A stretch of 64,000 bases of DNA from Halobacillus sp. Nhm2S1 (GTDB taxonomy: Bacteria; Bacillota; Bacilli; Bacillales; Halobacillaceae): contig NZ_JAIEZV010000001.1 in the NCBI RefSeq assembly GCF_019599545.1, forward strand, positions 992,001-1,056,000. Reading direction: 5' to 3'. Shown piece after piece: positions 8,343-16,378 of the stretch. A program made the position numbers and the translations under genes. Each line of letters opens with the position of its first letter. Positions within the stretch are counted from its first letter, which is position 1. The notes under the pieces were generated by a model. The model ran no database searches, was not told the origin of the DNA, and saw only the letters and a list, made by a program, of their open reading frames with translations.

Positions 8343-8514
8343 GTATGTAGAAATTTGTCGGCTGTTTTGCTGACAAATAATAATATACTACGGAACAAAT
8401 AAAGTGTCAATGAAATTTTAAGAGTTTTTTAAGTTCATGTAAAAGTAGCTTTTTATCCCTGCCATAATCGGTCATACTAAGAATCATACCCTAAACTAGG
8501 AAGTAGGTCTTTTT

Positions 8515-9834
8515 ATGAATAAAGGAAAGGTTTGGATCAATCTCAGAGACAGTTTTTGGTTTCTCCCTACGATATACAGTATCCTTTCAATCATTGCTGT
8601 CGCGCTAACCGCGCTCATTGATCAATGGATCATATCAGAATATAAAAGCAACATCCCTTCTCTATTTTTAACAAAGTCTTCAGTCGCTCAAACCTTATAT
8701 GGCTCGATGGTGACATCCATCTTGACGATGACGACCATCAGTTTTTCGACCATCATGGTTGTACTGACAACGTACACAACCCAGTTTTCACCCCGAACCT
8801 TGCAGGATTTCATGAAGAGTCGTGTAACTCAACATGTGCTGGGCGTGTTTTCATTTGGCTTTATTTTTTCCCTCATTAATTTGTTCCTATTAGGAAAAGA
8901 ACCGGGTTTAGGTTTGGTGAGCCCTCTCTTCACTGTCATCGTCTCTATTATTTGTTTAGCCTTTTTCATATTGTTCATTCACCATTCTTCACGATTCCTG
9001 AAGGTGAATAACTTAATTGGTGCCATTAGGAAAAGCACCTCTACCCTTATCACAAAAACTTTTAAAGAAAAGAATTATCAAACAGCCACCGAATGGAATG
9101 ACGAAAAGCTACAAGCATTAGACCAATCAAATGCTCATGTGATTACAGCTGAGAAATCGGGTTATGTACAAAATGTTCAATATGGCTCTCTTATCAAGTG
9201 GGCTAAAAATCACACGCTTACTCTTGAAACAAGCTTTTTAATGGGAGACTATATTCAAAAGGGAATGCCCCTCTTTTATTACTGGAAGAATACGGATCAG
9301 GAACTTTCGAACCCGCAGGAATGCACAGCTTTCGTCTTGATTGGGAATGAACGGATTGATACACAGGATGTCGAGTTCTCCATACAGAAGCTTGTGGAGA
9401 TTGCAGTCAGAGCCATCTCACCAAGCCTGAACGACCCCCATACGGCAACGAACTGCATTAACCGGATTGGGTCACTGCTTATAGAGTTGGGATCGGTTTA
9501 TGAGCCCATCCGATATTACATTGATGATGATGACGAGCTTCGGTTAATCGCACAGCCGAAATCCTTTGAAGAATACCTTTATAAGAGCTTTTACCAAATA
9601 AAAATATACGGCTATCATGACATATCCGTAATGAATAGTGTTCTTGAATCCTTATACAAAATCGCCGCCATGCACGATCAAGCGGTTCAAGAAGACGTTT
9701 GGACCTTTGGAAAAACAATCATCAATGCCGTAAAAGTAGATGAGTTGGATGAACTCGATTACAAAAGGTTCAACAACCAAGTAAAAAAATTAGCCAAAGC
9801 CTGTAACAAAGACTTCACCTTACAAAAACAATAA
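8515..9834 (+). CDS. DUF2254 membrane protein
   Basis: A 439-residue predicted membrane protein of the DUF2254 family, function unknown. Four hydrophobic segments lie at about 18-37, 65-88, 106-128 and 137-158, with the conserved STIMVVLTTYTTQFSPRTLQDFM between the second and third. A soluble C-terminal region contains VEIAVRAISPSLNDPHTATNCI, also typical of the family. It stands alone between two tRNA-Val genes pointing the other way. The ATG at 8515 is near an imperfect AGGAAG. Confidence 0.85.
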   Translation: MNKGKVWINLRDSFWFLPTIYSILSIIAVALTALIDQWIISEYKSNIPSLFLTKSSVAQTLYGSMVTSILTMTTISFSTIMVVLTTYTTQFSPRTLQDFMKSRVTQHVLGVFSFGFIFSLINLFLLGKEPGLGLVSPLFTVIVSIICLAFFILFIHHSSRFLKVNNLIGAIRKSTSTLITKTFKEKNYQTATEWNDEKLQALDQSNAHVITAEKSGYVQNVQYGSLIKWAKNHTLTLETSFLMGDYIQKGMPLFYYWKNTDQELSNPQECTAFVLIGNERIDTQDVEFSIQKLVEIAVRAISPSLNDPHTATNCINRIGSLLIELGSVYEPIRYYIDDDDELRLIAQPKSFEEYLYKSFYQIKIYGYHDISVMNSVLESLYKIAAMHDQAVQEDVWTFGKTIINAVKVDELDELDYKRFNNQVKKLAKACNKDFTLQKQ

Positions 9835-9935
9835 GCGAACAAATTCTTCTGCATGGAGGCTTTAAAAGTCTGGAGAAGGAGGTCTCTTCTAGAGGCAGAG
9901 GGATGGGTATATCAATTGTTTAATTGTTTCTTGGA

Positions 9936-9975
9936 CAAAAAAAGCGAGCATCCATCATGGATGCTCGCTTTTTGA
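9936..9975. terminator. Strong bidirectional terminator
   Basis: AAAGCGAGCATCC, a 5-nt loop and GGATGCTCGCTTT form a perfect 13-bp stem with A and T runs on both sides. It can end both the DUF2254 gene and the second tRNA-Val gene. The 100 bases before it hold nothing else recognised. Confidence 0.85.
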
Positions 9976-9979
9976 TTAG

Positions 9980-10052
9980 TGATTCCGATTGGGCTCGAAC
10001 CAACGACCTCCACCCTGTCAAGGTGGCGCTCTCCCAGCTGAGCTACGGAATC
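9980..10052 (-). tRNA. tRNA-Val (GAC), second copy
   Basis: Identical over 73 nt to the tRNA at 8270. The upstream sequence is also similar: both have GCTGACAA followed by a short spacer and AATAATATACTA, probably the promoter -10 region. Confidence 0.95.
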
Positions 10053-10341
10053 GTATGTAACCAAAGTAACTGGCTGACAAGAAATAATATACTATGAAAC
10101 ACGAACAATGTCAACAGACTCTCAAAGGTATTCTTACTTCAAAACCTCATACACTCCTTTCAGCCACAAACACCCTATCCTCCCCCAATCAAAAAAAGAT
10201 CATTTTACCTATAAATCCCACCCATCATCTTTTCCACTTTTTCGACAATTATATGATAAAATGAAAAGTGGAACGTTTACATGAAAAATTTAATGGGAAA
10301 GCCTAAAGGAACTTTCCATGCTGTAAGGAGGTGGTCGGAAA

Positions 10342-11070
10342 ATGGGTAGAGATGGATCCATGAAAGAATATACCATTGAGAGTCAATACTTACAGGAGAC
10401 AATGACACTGAGGGTGTACACCCCAAAGAATTTCTCTCCATTATACAAATACCATTTCTGTATCATGCAGGATGGAAACGATTATTACTCCATGGGGCGC
10501 GCGGCCACGTTGAGTGATAAACTCCATAAAGAAGAAAAGATCGAGAACACCATTTTCATCGGCATCCATTATAATGACAAATACGACCGTCAGGACAAAT
10601 ACCATCCAGACGGAAGGAAACAAGGAGAGTACGTCAATTTCCTCATTCGCGAAGTTGTCCCTTTCCTTGATGATGAATTACCTGGTTACTGTATGGGGCG
10701 AGGTCGAACGCTTGTCGGTGACTCTTTAGCAGGAACACTTGTGTTGATGACTGCAGTGAAATTCCCGAACATCTTTGGTAATGTCATCATGCAGAGTCCT
10801 TACGTAGATGAACATGTGAAAGAAGTCGTGCAATCGACCAAAGATTTTTCTTCATTGACCATTTATCATACCATTGGCTTGGAAGAAACAGATGTCGAAA
10901 CGACTGAAGGAGCACGAAAGAATTTCCTTGCTCCTAACCGTGAACTGCGCGAATTTTTGAACCGTCAGCCACTTGCTTATACTTACCATGAATTAAATGG
11001 TGATCATACATGGGGTACATGGCAGAAGGATTTTGAACGTGCTTTATTGAAAATGTTTGGTAAGGAATAG
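10342..11070 (+). CDS. yjcH: Esterase-family alpha/beta hydrolase YjcH
   Basis: 242 residues of an esterase-D-like hydrolase. The nucleophile elbow is VGDSLAG (Ser128), with the likely acid in GLEETDVET and the His in ELNGDHTWGTW. It is the first gene of a unit with yjcG and yjcF, as in B. subtilis but with the order reversed. The ATG follows AAGGAGGTGG. The substrate is unknown. The 289 bases upstream, after the tRNA, contain promoter-like AT-rich DNA. Confidence 0.88.
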   Translation: MGRDGSMKEYTIESQYLQETMTLRVYTPKNFSPLYKYHFCIMQDGNDYYSMGRAATLSDKLHKEEKIENTIFIGIHYNDKYDRQDKYHPDGRKQGEYVNFLIREVVPFLDDELPGYCMGRGRTLVGDSLAGTLVLMTAVKFPNIFGNVIMQSPYVDEHVKEVVQSTKDFSSLTIYHTIGLEETDVETTEGARKNFLAPNRELREFLNRQPLAYTYHELNGDHTWGTWQKDFERALLKMFGKE

Positions 11071-11101
11071 CGATATAGAAGGAAACAGGAGGGTTAGTCC
11101 A

Positions 11102-11617
11102 ATGAGATACGGAATAGCAGTTTTTCCATCAAAAAAAGTACAGGATGTGGCGAATTCATACCGCAAGCGTTACGATCCCCATTACGCATTGATTCCCCCA
11201 CACATCACGATGAAAGAAGCGTTTGAAGCAGAAGAGGAAGAAATTGAGAACAAAATCATCCCTGAGTTGAGCGAAATTGCAAAAAATACGCAGCCTTTTT
11301 CGTATGGCGTTTATAAGGTGAGCTCTTTCTCCCCCGTCACTAATACGATTTATTTAAAAATCGAACCGTCTGATGAAATTTTCGAATTGAATGACAAGCT
11401 GCATGCAGGGGAACTTCCAGAAGAAAAAGATTACGCTTTTGTTCCACATATTACAATTGCCCAAAAACTTTCGGATGAAGAGTTCTCTGATGTATATGGC
11501 AGCCTGCGTATGCTGAAATTCGACTTGAATGATAAAGTCGATCGCTTCCAGCTGCTTTATCAGCTCGAAAATGGGGCATGGAGTGTGTATGAAACATTCC
11601 GCCTCGGCAAAGGGTGA
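11102..11617 (+). CDS. yjcG: 2'-5' RNA ligase-like (2H) phosphoesterase YjcG
   Basis: 171 residues with two HxT motifs, PPHITMKE (His34) and VPHITIAQ in the second half, the signature of 2H phosphoesterases acting on cyclic or 2'-5' nucleotide links. The true substrate of YjcG is not established. The ATG at 11102 has GGAGGG ahead of it and starts MRYGIAVFPS. It lies 31 bases after yjcH and 6 before yjcF. Confidence 0.9.
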   Translation: MRYGIAVFPSKKVQDVANSYRKRYDPHYALIPPHITMKEAFEAEEEEIENKIIPELSEIAKNTQPFSYGVYKVSSFSPVTNTIYLKIEPSDEIFELNDKLHAGELPEEKDYAFVPHITIAQKLSDEEFSDVYGSLRMLKFDLNDKVDRFQLLYQLENGAWSVYETFRLGKG

Positions 11618-11623
11618 TTCTAC

Positions 11624-12046
11624 GTGGACATCATAAAAGTTAAGAATAAACAGCATAAAGACGACGCATTTTATGTTAGACGCGTCGTCTTTGTAGATGA
11701 ACAACAGGTTCCCTTGGAAATAGAAATCGACGAATTTGATGATACCGCCATCCATTTTGTTGGATATGAGAAAAATCAACCGGTCGCCGCTGCCCGATTA
11801 CGCTTTGTTCATGGATTTGGAAAACTTGAGCGAATCTCCGTCACCAAGGAACACCGGGGCCGCTCATTCGGCAAACAGATCATCGAGTCGATGGAAGAGG
11901 TCATCCGTGATTATGCATTTGATAAAGCCAAACTCAATGCTCAGACCCATGCAGAGGCGTTCTATGAATCGCTGGGATATGTGACCATTTCAGAACCATT
12001 CATGGATGCCGGTATCCCGCACGTTACGATGGTAAAAAAATTATAA
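11624..12046 (+). CDS. yjcF: GNAT acetyltransferase YjcF
   Basis: A 140-residue GNAT enzyme. The acetyl-CoA binding stretch is LERISVTKEHRGRSFGKQII (Q/RxxGxG/A variant), followed by NAQTHAEAFYESLGY, as in ElaA/YjcF proteins. It has a GTG start, 6 bases after yjcG, with AAAGGGTG in the end of yjcG. The acceptor is unknown. Confidence 0.9.
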   Translation: MDIIKVKNKQHKDDAFYVRRVVFVDEQQVPLEIEIDEFDDTAIHFVGYEKNQPVAAARLRFVHGFGKLERISVTKEHRGRSFGKQIIESMEEVIRDYAFDKAKLNAQTHAEAFYESLGYVTISEPFMDAGIPHVTMVKKL

Positions 12047-12060
12047 ATCATTTTCAAAGA

Positions 12061-12086
12061 AACTCCGGTCACCCGGAGTTTTTTTG
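12061..12086 (+). terminator. Terminator of the yjcHGF operon
   Basis: AACTCCGG, a 4-nt loop and CCGGAGTT, followed by TTTTT. Confidence 0.85.
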
Positions 12087-12151
12087 TTTATCCTTAGATC
12101 CTTTTGTCTAAAATGAAACATATAGGCTACAGATAAGGGTCGTGAAACGCT

Positions 12152-12829
12152 ATGGAGTACTTACAAATCGCTTTAGAAACATTGTTTGGTTTTTCTGCAC
12201 TTTTTTTTATGACTAAAGTGCTCGGAAAAACACAAATCACTCAAATTACCGCCTTCGACTTCATCTCTGCTCTTGTCCTCGGCGAACTCGTCGGTAATGC
12301 TTTATACGATAAAGAAGTCGGAATCCTTGATGTCGGTTTCGCCATCTTGTTATGGACTATTCTTATCTTCACCACGGAAGTCATTACCCAAAAGTTTAAA
12401 GGGACACGTAAGATATTGGAAGGAAGTCCTTCCCTCGTCATTTATAAAGGGAAGATCGATCGTGGTCAACTCAAGAAGAACAAGTTGGATCTTAATCAAC
12501 TCCAGCATTTGTTACGCTCCAAGGATGTTTTTTCTATCCAGGAAGTTCAATACGCTGTTCTTGAAACAGACGGGACAATCTCTGTCCTTAAATCCTCCCA
12601 GTATCAAAACGTCACACGTAATGACATGAATTTAGCCCCTCAACCTGTCCCTCTTCCTCGTACCATCATCAGCGATGGAGAGGTCATCTGGGACAATCTC
12701 AAAGAAGCAGGTTTTGATGAGAAGTGGCTGAATGACCAACTGAGAGCACAAAGCATCAACGATCCTGCTGAAGTCATGTACGCCGAACACAAAGAAGGCG
12801 AACCGGACTTATTCGTCATTGGTCTGTAA
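12152..12829 (+). CDS. DUF421 membrane protein (YetF/YdfS family)
   Basis: A 225-residue protein. Three N-terminal membrane segments (about 4-22, 32-50, 60-78) carry the conserved TAFDFISALVLGELVGNALYD; a cytoplasmic DUF421 domain follows, with GTRKILEGSPSLVIYKGKI and SIQEVQYAVLETDGTISVL. These proteins are found in sporulating bacilli; the biochemical role is not known. The start has only a weak AAGGGT. Its last 14 bases overlap the convergent hydrolase gene. Confidence 0.85.
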   Translation: MEYLQIALETLFGFSALFFMTKVLGKTQITQITAFDFISALVLGELVGNALYDKEVGILDVGFAILLWTILIFTTEVITQKFKGTRKILEGSPSLVIYKGKIDRGQLKKNKLDLNQLQHLLRSKDVFSIQEVQYAVLETDGTISVLKSSQYQNVTRNDMNLAPQPVPLPRTIISDGEVIWDNLKEAGFDEKWLNDQLRAQSINDPAEVMYAEHKEGEPDLFVIGL

Positions 12830-13715
12830 TGTAAAAACTCCACGTATTGTTCATGATGCGGTCCTCCACGAGGCCCGCTTTTTTTAATCCGATTAAGTAA
12901 GCGGTGACCGCCGTTCTGAATAGCAGCCATTGGGATAAACCCTGAGCTTCAACATTATAGTGCTCACACATAGCCCTAACAATCTCCTCATGCGCAGCTG
13001 GACCTTCTTCAGCCAGGTATTGGTGCAGCCAGGCGGACAGCTGCTCATGGTAATCCATGTTATTTTGTATCGTCAAGGATGGAGAAGCTTCAAACTTACC
13101 ATGCCCAGGTACCGCCCCCCTGCATGGAATTTGAGAAAGGCGGTCCAAACTGTCCAACGCCAAGCTTACATCTGTCATAAAGGGAATTTTATGTTTTTTC
13201 AATGTCTCCACACTAAAATAACTGTCAGCCGCAAAGAGAATGTCATTGAATTTTAGAGCTAACTGATGGTAACTATGACCAGGAAGATGGTAAGCTTCCG
13301 CTCTTAATGACCCAAACCCTATCTGCCCTTCTCCCACGACCTCATCCACCCTTACAGATGGTCCTTCTAAAAATTTGTTATGTAACTCTGGCAATGGATC
13401 ATTCCCTCCGAATAAATAAAGGGGTTCCATGCTTGGGTTTCTCAAAATAGCTTCTTCAAACACAGGAGCGACGGTATGGACTTCGTAGTTTTCCTGAACA
13501 AACCTTGCCCCTCCATAATGATCCGCGTGGGCATGGGTAATAAAAAGGTGCGTCAAAGGAAGCTCTCTTTTCTCGAGTTCCTTGAGCACCTTTTTCACGG
13601 ATGAAGCATCGATTCCTGCATCAATGAGTACCCCATTCATCCCTTGATGTACGTATCCAATATTGACCGTACTATAATAGTAGTAACAACATTCATCCAA
13701 TTGTTGAAAAGACAT
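12816..13715 (-). CDS. Metallo-beta-lactamase-fold hydrolase
   Basis: A 299-residue MBL-fold enzyme. Zinc motif THAHADHYGG is at residues 60-69, with the second histidine in LPGHSYHQL, an aspartate in FAADSYFS and a late histidine in VPGHGKFE. A C-terminal helical region (HEEIVRAMCEHY...) resembles the winged domain of glyoxalase-II/LACTB2-like hydrolases. The substrate is unknown. It overlaps the 3' end of the DUF421 gene by 14 bases on the other strand, and no separate terminator was seen. Confidence 0.85.
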   Translation of the reverse strand: MSFQQLDECCYYYYSTVNIGYVHQGMNGVLIDAGIDASSVKKVLKELEKRELPLTHLFITHAHADHYGGARFVQENYEVHTVAPVFEEAILRNPSMEPLYLFGGNDPLPELHNKFLEGPSVRVDEVVGEGQIGFGSLRAEAYHLPGHSYHQLALKFNDILFAADSYFSVETLKKHKIPFMTDVSLALDSLDRLSQIPCRGAVPGHGKFEASPSLTIQNNMDYHEQLSAWLHQYLAEEGPAAHEEIVRAMCEHYNVEAQGLSQWLLFRTAVTAYLIGLKKAGLVEDRIMNNTWSFYITDQ

Positions 13716-13737
13716 ATCTACGACTCCTTTAGCTTTT

Positions 13738-14037
13738 TCATACAGTTTCGCTAAAGTACTGCCCTTTTCCTGTCATATTGGAATAAATCTTCTCTGTACC
13801 GCTTCTCTTAATAGATGAATGGGCGCTGTTCACAGCATGGGTATTCCTCGTTGTATGGATTGATTTCCTACGCTGGTTTATTACACGATCTTGCTCACGG
13901 GGGTGGTTGTGTTTCGTATTACCTTCCAACGTGGCTTTGAAAATCTTCTCAAGGACAAAAGGTGAACGTTCACGCTGTGTCGTTCTGGTTTGATAATCCT
14001 GATACTGATAGTGATTCACAGGCAGAATATATCCCAC
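13738..14037 (-). CDS. Small conserved-looking hypothetical protein, 99 aa
   Basis: It starts GTG behind AAAGGAGGCG and reads MGYILPVNHYQYQDYQTRT, a start I associate with small Bacillaceae proteins of unknown function. It is basic, polar and has no membrane segment. It lies at the edge of the sporulation gene group and is on the same strand as yjcA; a spore role is only inferred. Confidence 0.65.
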   Translation of the reverse strand: MGYILPVNHYQYQDYQTRTTQRERSPFVLEKIFKATLEGNTKHNHPREQDRVINQRRKSIHTTRNTHAVNSAHSSIKRSGTEKIYSNMTGKGQYFSETV

Positions 14038-14073
14038 ATCGACGCCTCCTTTGCTTATCCATACCCTTATTTC

Positions 14074-14289
14074 CTACTCAAAGAAACGTTCCATCTTCCC
14101 CATCTGTTTGGTTAAGAACTTTTCCATGTTCGTCATTCGCTTGGAGAAACGACGATCCCATGCCTGAAAGTCTTTTTCCCACTCATTGAATTTCTTTTCA
14201 GGCTGTTTAATGATTCCATTCATTTTCGACGTTTCTACATCAATTTCCTTTAATACTTCAAATAATGTTTTTTCCTTTTTATCTGTCAT
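14074..14289 (-). CDS. Small coiled-coil-like protein, 71 aa
   Basis: The ATG at 14289 gives MTDKKEKTLFEVLKEIDVET. The protein is highly charged and predicted helical throughout, ending in KRMTNMEKFLTKQMGKMERFFE. It is translationally coupled to yjcA through an ATGA stop-start overlap. A longer reading upstream would run through yjcA sequence and is unlikely. Function unknown. Confidence 0.65.
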   Translation of the reverse strand: MTDKKEKTLFEVLKEIDVETSKMNGIIKQPEKKFNEWEKDFQAWDRRFSKRMTNMEKFLTKQMGKMERFFE

Positions 14290-14612
14290 TGTCGATCCAC
14301 CCATGTGTAGATGATAGATTGAAGTCCTGCAAGAGCTAGCAACAGTACCAACCACTCTCCGTACGGAACTATTATATAGAAGAAAAGCATAATCAAAGCC
14401 GACCATACCCCGACACACCACTGGCAACTTAATCCTTCTCCGATAAAACCCTTCGGCTCAACCCACTCTTCCTCAACACCATGCTCATTTTTGATAACCT
14501 TTACTTCAATAAAAGGACGCCTGATCCATTCCATAATGTAATCCCTGACAATCAGACGCGTGAAACGAAAAGTAGCAAGTGCCAGCAATATGATCTCCAT
14601 GTAAGTAAACAT
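14286..14612 (-). CDS. yjcA: Sporulation-associated membrane protein YjcA (DUF1360)
   Basis: 108 residues: a hydrophobic start MFTYMEIILLALATFRFTRLI, a charged middle, the DUF1360 signature GEGLSCQWCVGVWSALIM with the CxWC motif, and a second membrane region near the C-terminus. B. subtilis yjcA also lies beside the cot crust genes. The ATG at 14612 was chosen for its GAGGGG site. It overlaps the following gene by 4 bases. Confidence 0.82.
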   Translation of the reverse strand: MFTYMEIILLALATFRFTRLIVRDYIMEWIRRPFIEVKVIKNEHGVEEEWVEPKGFIGEGLSCQWCVGVWSALIMLFFYIIVPYGEWLVLLLALAGLQSIIYTWVDRQ

Positions 14613-14634
14613 TCTTCTACCCCTCTCCCATGAA

Positions 14635-14666
14635 GAAAAAGCCACTACGTTTCTTGTAGTGGCTCA
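14635..14666 (-). terminator. Terminator upstream of yjcA
   Basis: AGCCACTAC, loop, GTAGTGGCT followed by TTTTTC on the minus strand; it ends the small gene at 14679-14906. Confidence 0.8.
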
Positions 14667-14678
14667 CTCTTTATTTTC

Positions 14679-14906
14679 TTAAAACCAGCGAAATCCCCCA
14701 CGTCGATCGGAAGATTCATCATGATGACGGCGACTGGAACTGCTTTCTTCTCTTGACTCATCTTCTCTACGACGCCTCGGTCCACCAAAAAATGGATCGA
14801 CACGGTCGTCGCGATCGTGACGATCATGACGCTGGGGCTCGATGACGACATTATCCGCTTTAATAACAAGGTCCTTCACATGGATGACCTTCTTTTTATC
14901 AGACAT
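14679..14906 (-). CDS. Small Arg/Asp/Ser-rich protein, probable spore-surface component
   Basis: 75 residues. The first 30 (MSDKKKVIHVKDLVIKADNV) form an ordered-looking start; the rest is low-complexity charge repeats (RHDRHDRDDR, RRRREDESREESSSSRRHH) with DPFFGGPR and a terminal RGGFRWF. The ATG at 14906 was preferred over GTG at 14915 because AAGGAG is eight bases away. It lies divergent from cotZ, and I infer a coat or crust role. No family name can be given. Confidence 0.65.
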   Translation of the reverse strand: MSDKKKVIHVKDLVIKADNVVIEPQRHDRHDRDDRVDPFFGGPRRRREDESREESSSSRRHHDESSDRRGGFRWF

Positions 14907-15023
14907 TCCATTCACTCCTTAATCGAATTCACTTCTAATCTATGGCGTTTGCCCCAGTTGGGTATAGTCTCTTGCCCATTAAGGACAAAAAAACTCCGGA
15001 TTAACAGAAAAGAGACAAATGCC

Positions 15024-15053
15024 CACACCGACCCAGACACATTTCATATTCTA
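15024..15053 (+). promoter_or_regulatory. Candidate sigma-K promoter of cotZ
   Basis: CACA and, 17 bases later, CATATTCTA, which fits the sigma-K -10 pattern CATANNNTA. It ends about 45 bases before the cotZ ATG. This is a weak consensus match and rests partly on the gene being a late spore gene. Confidence 0.4.
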
Positions 15054-15097
15054 GTAAAGACAATACGTCAATGCGTATGGAAAGGGGAAATTAGAAA

Positions 15098-15598
15098 ATG
15101 AGCTGTGGAAAAAAATTCGATTCAGGTTCATGTGTGATTGATATCCTAAAAGATATCGTCGATGCTCAGAATGATGTCATGCACGATTGCACGACAAGCT
15201 GTGAGCGTTCAATCGCAGACCTTTTAGGTGACACTGGTGGAGGGTCCGGTTTTGACACGGTTCCTGTCATCCTTTACTGCAAAGATGGATGCACACCTTT
15301 CAAGGGCTACGGTTCCAAACGAAGTGGCGATGATTGCAAAGTGAAAGGAAGCTTCTTCTTCAGAGTTAAATCTGTAGATGACGATGGTTGTGCCATCCTT
15401 GAACTTCTTTTTGCTGAACGCCGCCATGATGACGACGACGAAGATGAGGTTGAAGGATCACACCGCCGTAAAGGATTCGATCCAAAATCACCAGCAGATC
15501 AAAGCTGTAAAAACCTTCGTGCTTCAGGAATCTGCATCACTGTAGATTTGAACTGCTTCTGCCACGTAACATGTCTTCCGGCAGCAGCAACACTTTAA
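15098..15598 (+). CDS. cotZ: Spore crust protein of the CotY/CotZ family
   Basis: 166 residues rich in cysteine (about 14 of them), starting MSCGKKFDSGSCVIDILKDI and ending LNCFCHVTCLPAAATL, as in CotY/CotZ proteins that form the disulphide-linked outer crust lattice. The middle has an acidic run of D and E (about 108-118) that is unusually long. Only one family member is present here, where B. subtilis has cotY and cotZ. It is preceded by AAAGGGG and followed by a terminator. Confidence 0.9.
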   Translation: MSCGKKFDSGSCVIDILKDIVDAQNDVMHDCTTSCERSIADLLGDTGGGSGFDTVPVILYCKDGCTPFKGYGSKRSGDDCKVKGSFFFRVKSVDDDGCAILELLFAERRHDDDDEDEVEGSHRRKGFDPKSPADQSCKNLRASGICITVDLNCFCHVTCLPAAATL

Positions 15599-15605
15599 GA
15601 TTCAT

Positions 15606-15637
15606 AAAAAACCGCGCACAGATGCGCGGTTTTTTCA
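15606..15637. terminator. Convergent terminator between cotZ and cotO
   Basis: AAAAACCGCGCA, a short loop and GCGCGGTTTTTT; usable in both directions. Confidence 0.88.
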
Positions 15638-15644
15638 TCATTTA

Positions 15645-16196
15645 CTAAAAACCAAGGAGTCTAATATCTTTAATGTCTTCAAATGCTACCTCCCGCTGAA
15701 ACGGACGCTGAAAAACTTTCATGTGCACGACACCATCTACATAATCCGTAATATATCCCCGGTAATTGTCTTCCTCTGTCGCTACCTCACATTTCATTTT
15801 CGGCACGTGTGGGGATAGATTGAAGAAATATAAAACTTTTTCCTCGAGTGTCATGTCATGAAATCGTTGTCTTCGATCTCGTGGAGCATCCTTTTCCACC
15901 TTCTCTTCCACACTTACAGCTGAAGGGTCTTCCTTTCTTTCATCTCCACTCGCCTCTATCTCTTCAGATTTGTTCAATTTAGCCAACTCTTGACGGTGAG
16001 GGGAATTCTGTCTGCGCATCCGTATTTCACGCTCATTTGATGGAGCTTCTGTCTGCGGCTGTTCCGACTTCTCTTCTGACTTAGAAGAACGCTGACTTCG
16101 AAAGCTTGTTTGCATGGGTACTTCTGCTGGTTTCAAGCCCTTAGGCTGGACAATATAAAGCATCGGCTGCTTAGCAAGTCGCTTTTCATCTGCCAT
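15645..16196 (-). CDS. cotO: Spore coat protein CotO (YjbX-like)
   Basis: A 183-residue protein. The N-terminal LYIVQPKGLKPAEVPMQ and the C-terminal domain KVLYFFNLSPHVPKMKCEV...ITDYVDGVVHMKVFQRPF match CotO, a late coat morphogenetic protein. The middle is a low-complexity stretch rich in E, R and S. The ATG at 16196 is preceded by AGGAGAG. It lies between cotZ and fabI, as in B. subtilis. Confidence 0.85.
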   Translation of the reverse strand: MADEKRLAKQPMLYIVQPKGLKPAEVPMQTSFRSQRSSKSEEKSEQPQTEAPSNEREIRMRRQNSPHRQELAKLNKSEEIEASGDERKEDPSAVSVEEKVEKDAPRDRRQRFHDMTLEEKVLYFFNLSPHVPKMKCEVATEEDNYRGYITDYVDGVVHMKVFQRPFQREVAFEDIKDIRLLGF

Positions 16197-16378
16197 CAAG
16201 ATCTCTCCTTTTCCATTCATTCATCATTTCATGTATATGCCCAAATGGCAGACCATGTTCACTTTTGTCCTCTTTTGACAAAATCTCTTATGATTTTACA
16301 GAGATTTAACACAACCCGGTGATTTGCTTATCTTACAGTTGTTATGGTAAATGTAGACCATCAATTAGGAGTGTTTTC

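Noticed and set aside
10268-10281. A cre-like sequence (minus strand TGTAAACGTTCCAC) before yjcH
   Set aside because: It matches the CcpA consensus at only about 11 of 14 positions, with the right half poor; too weak to claim.
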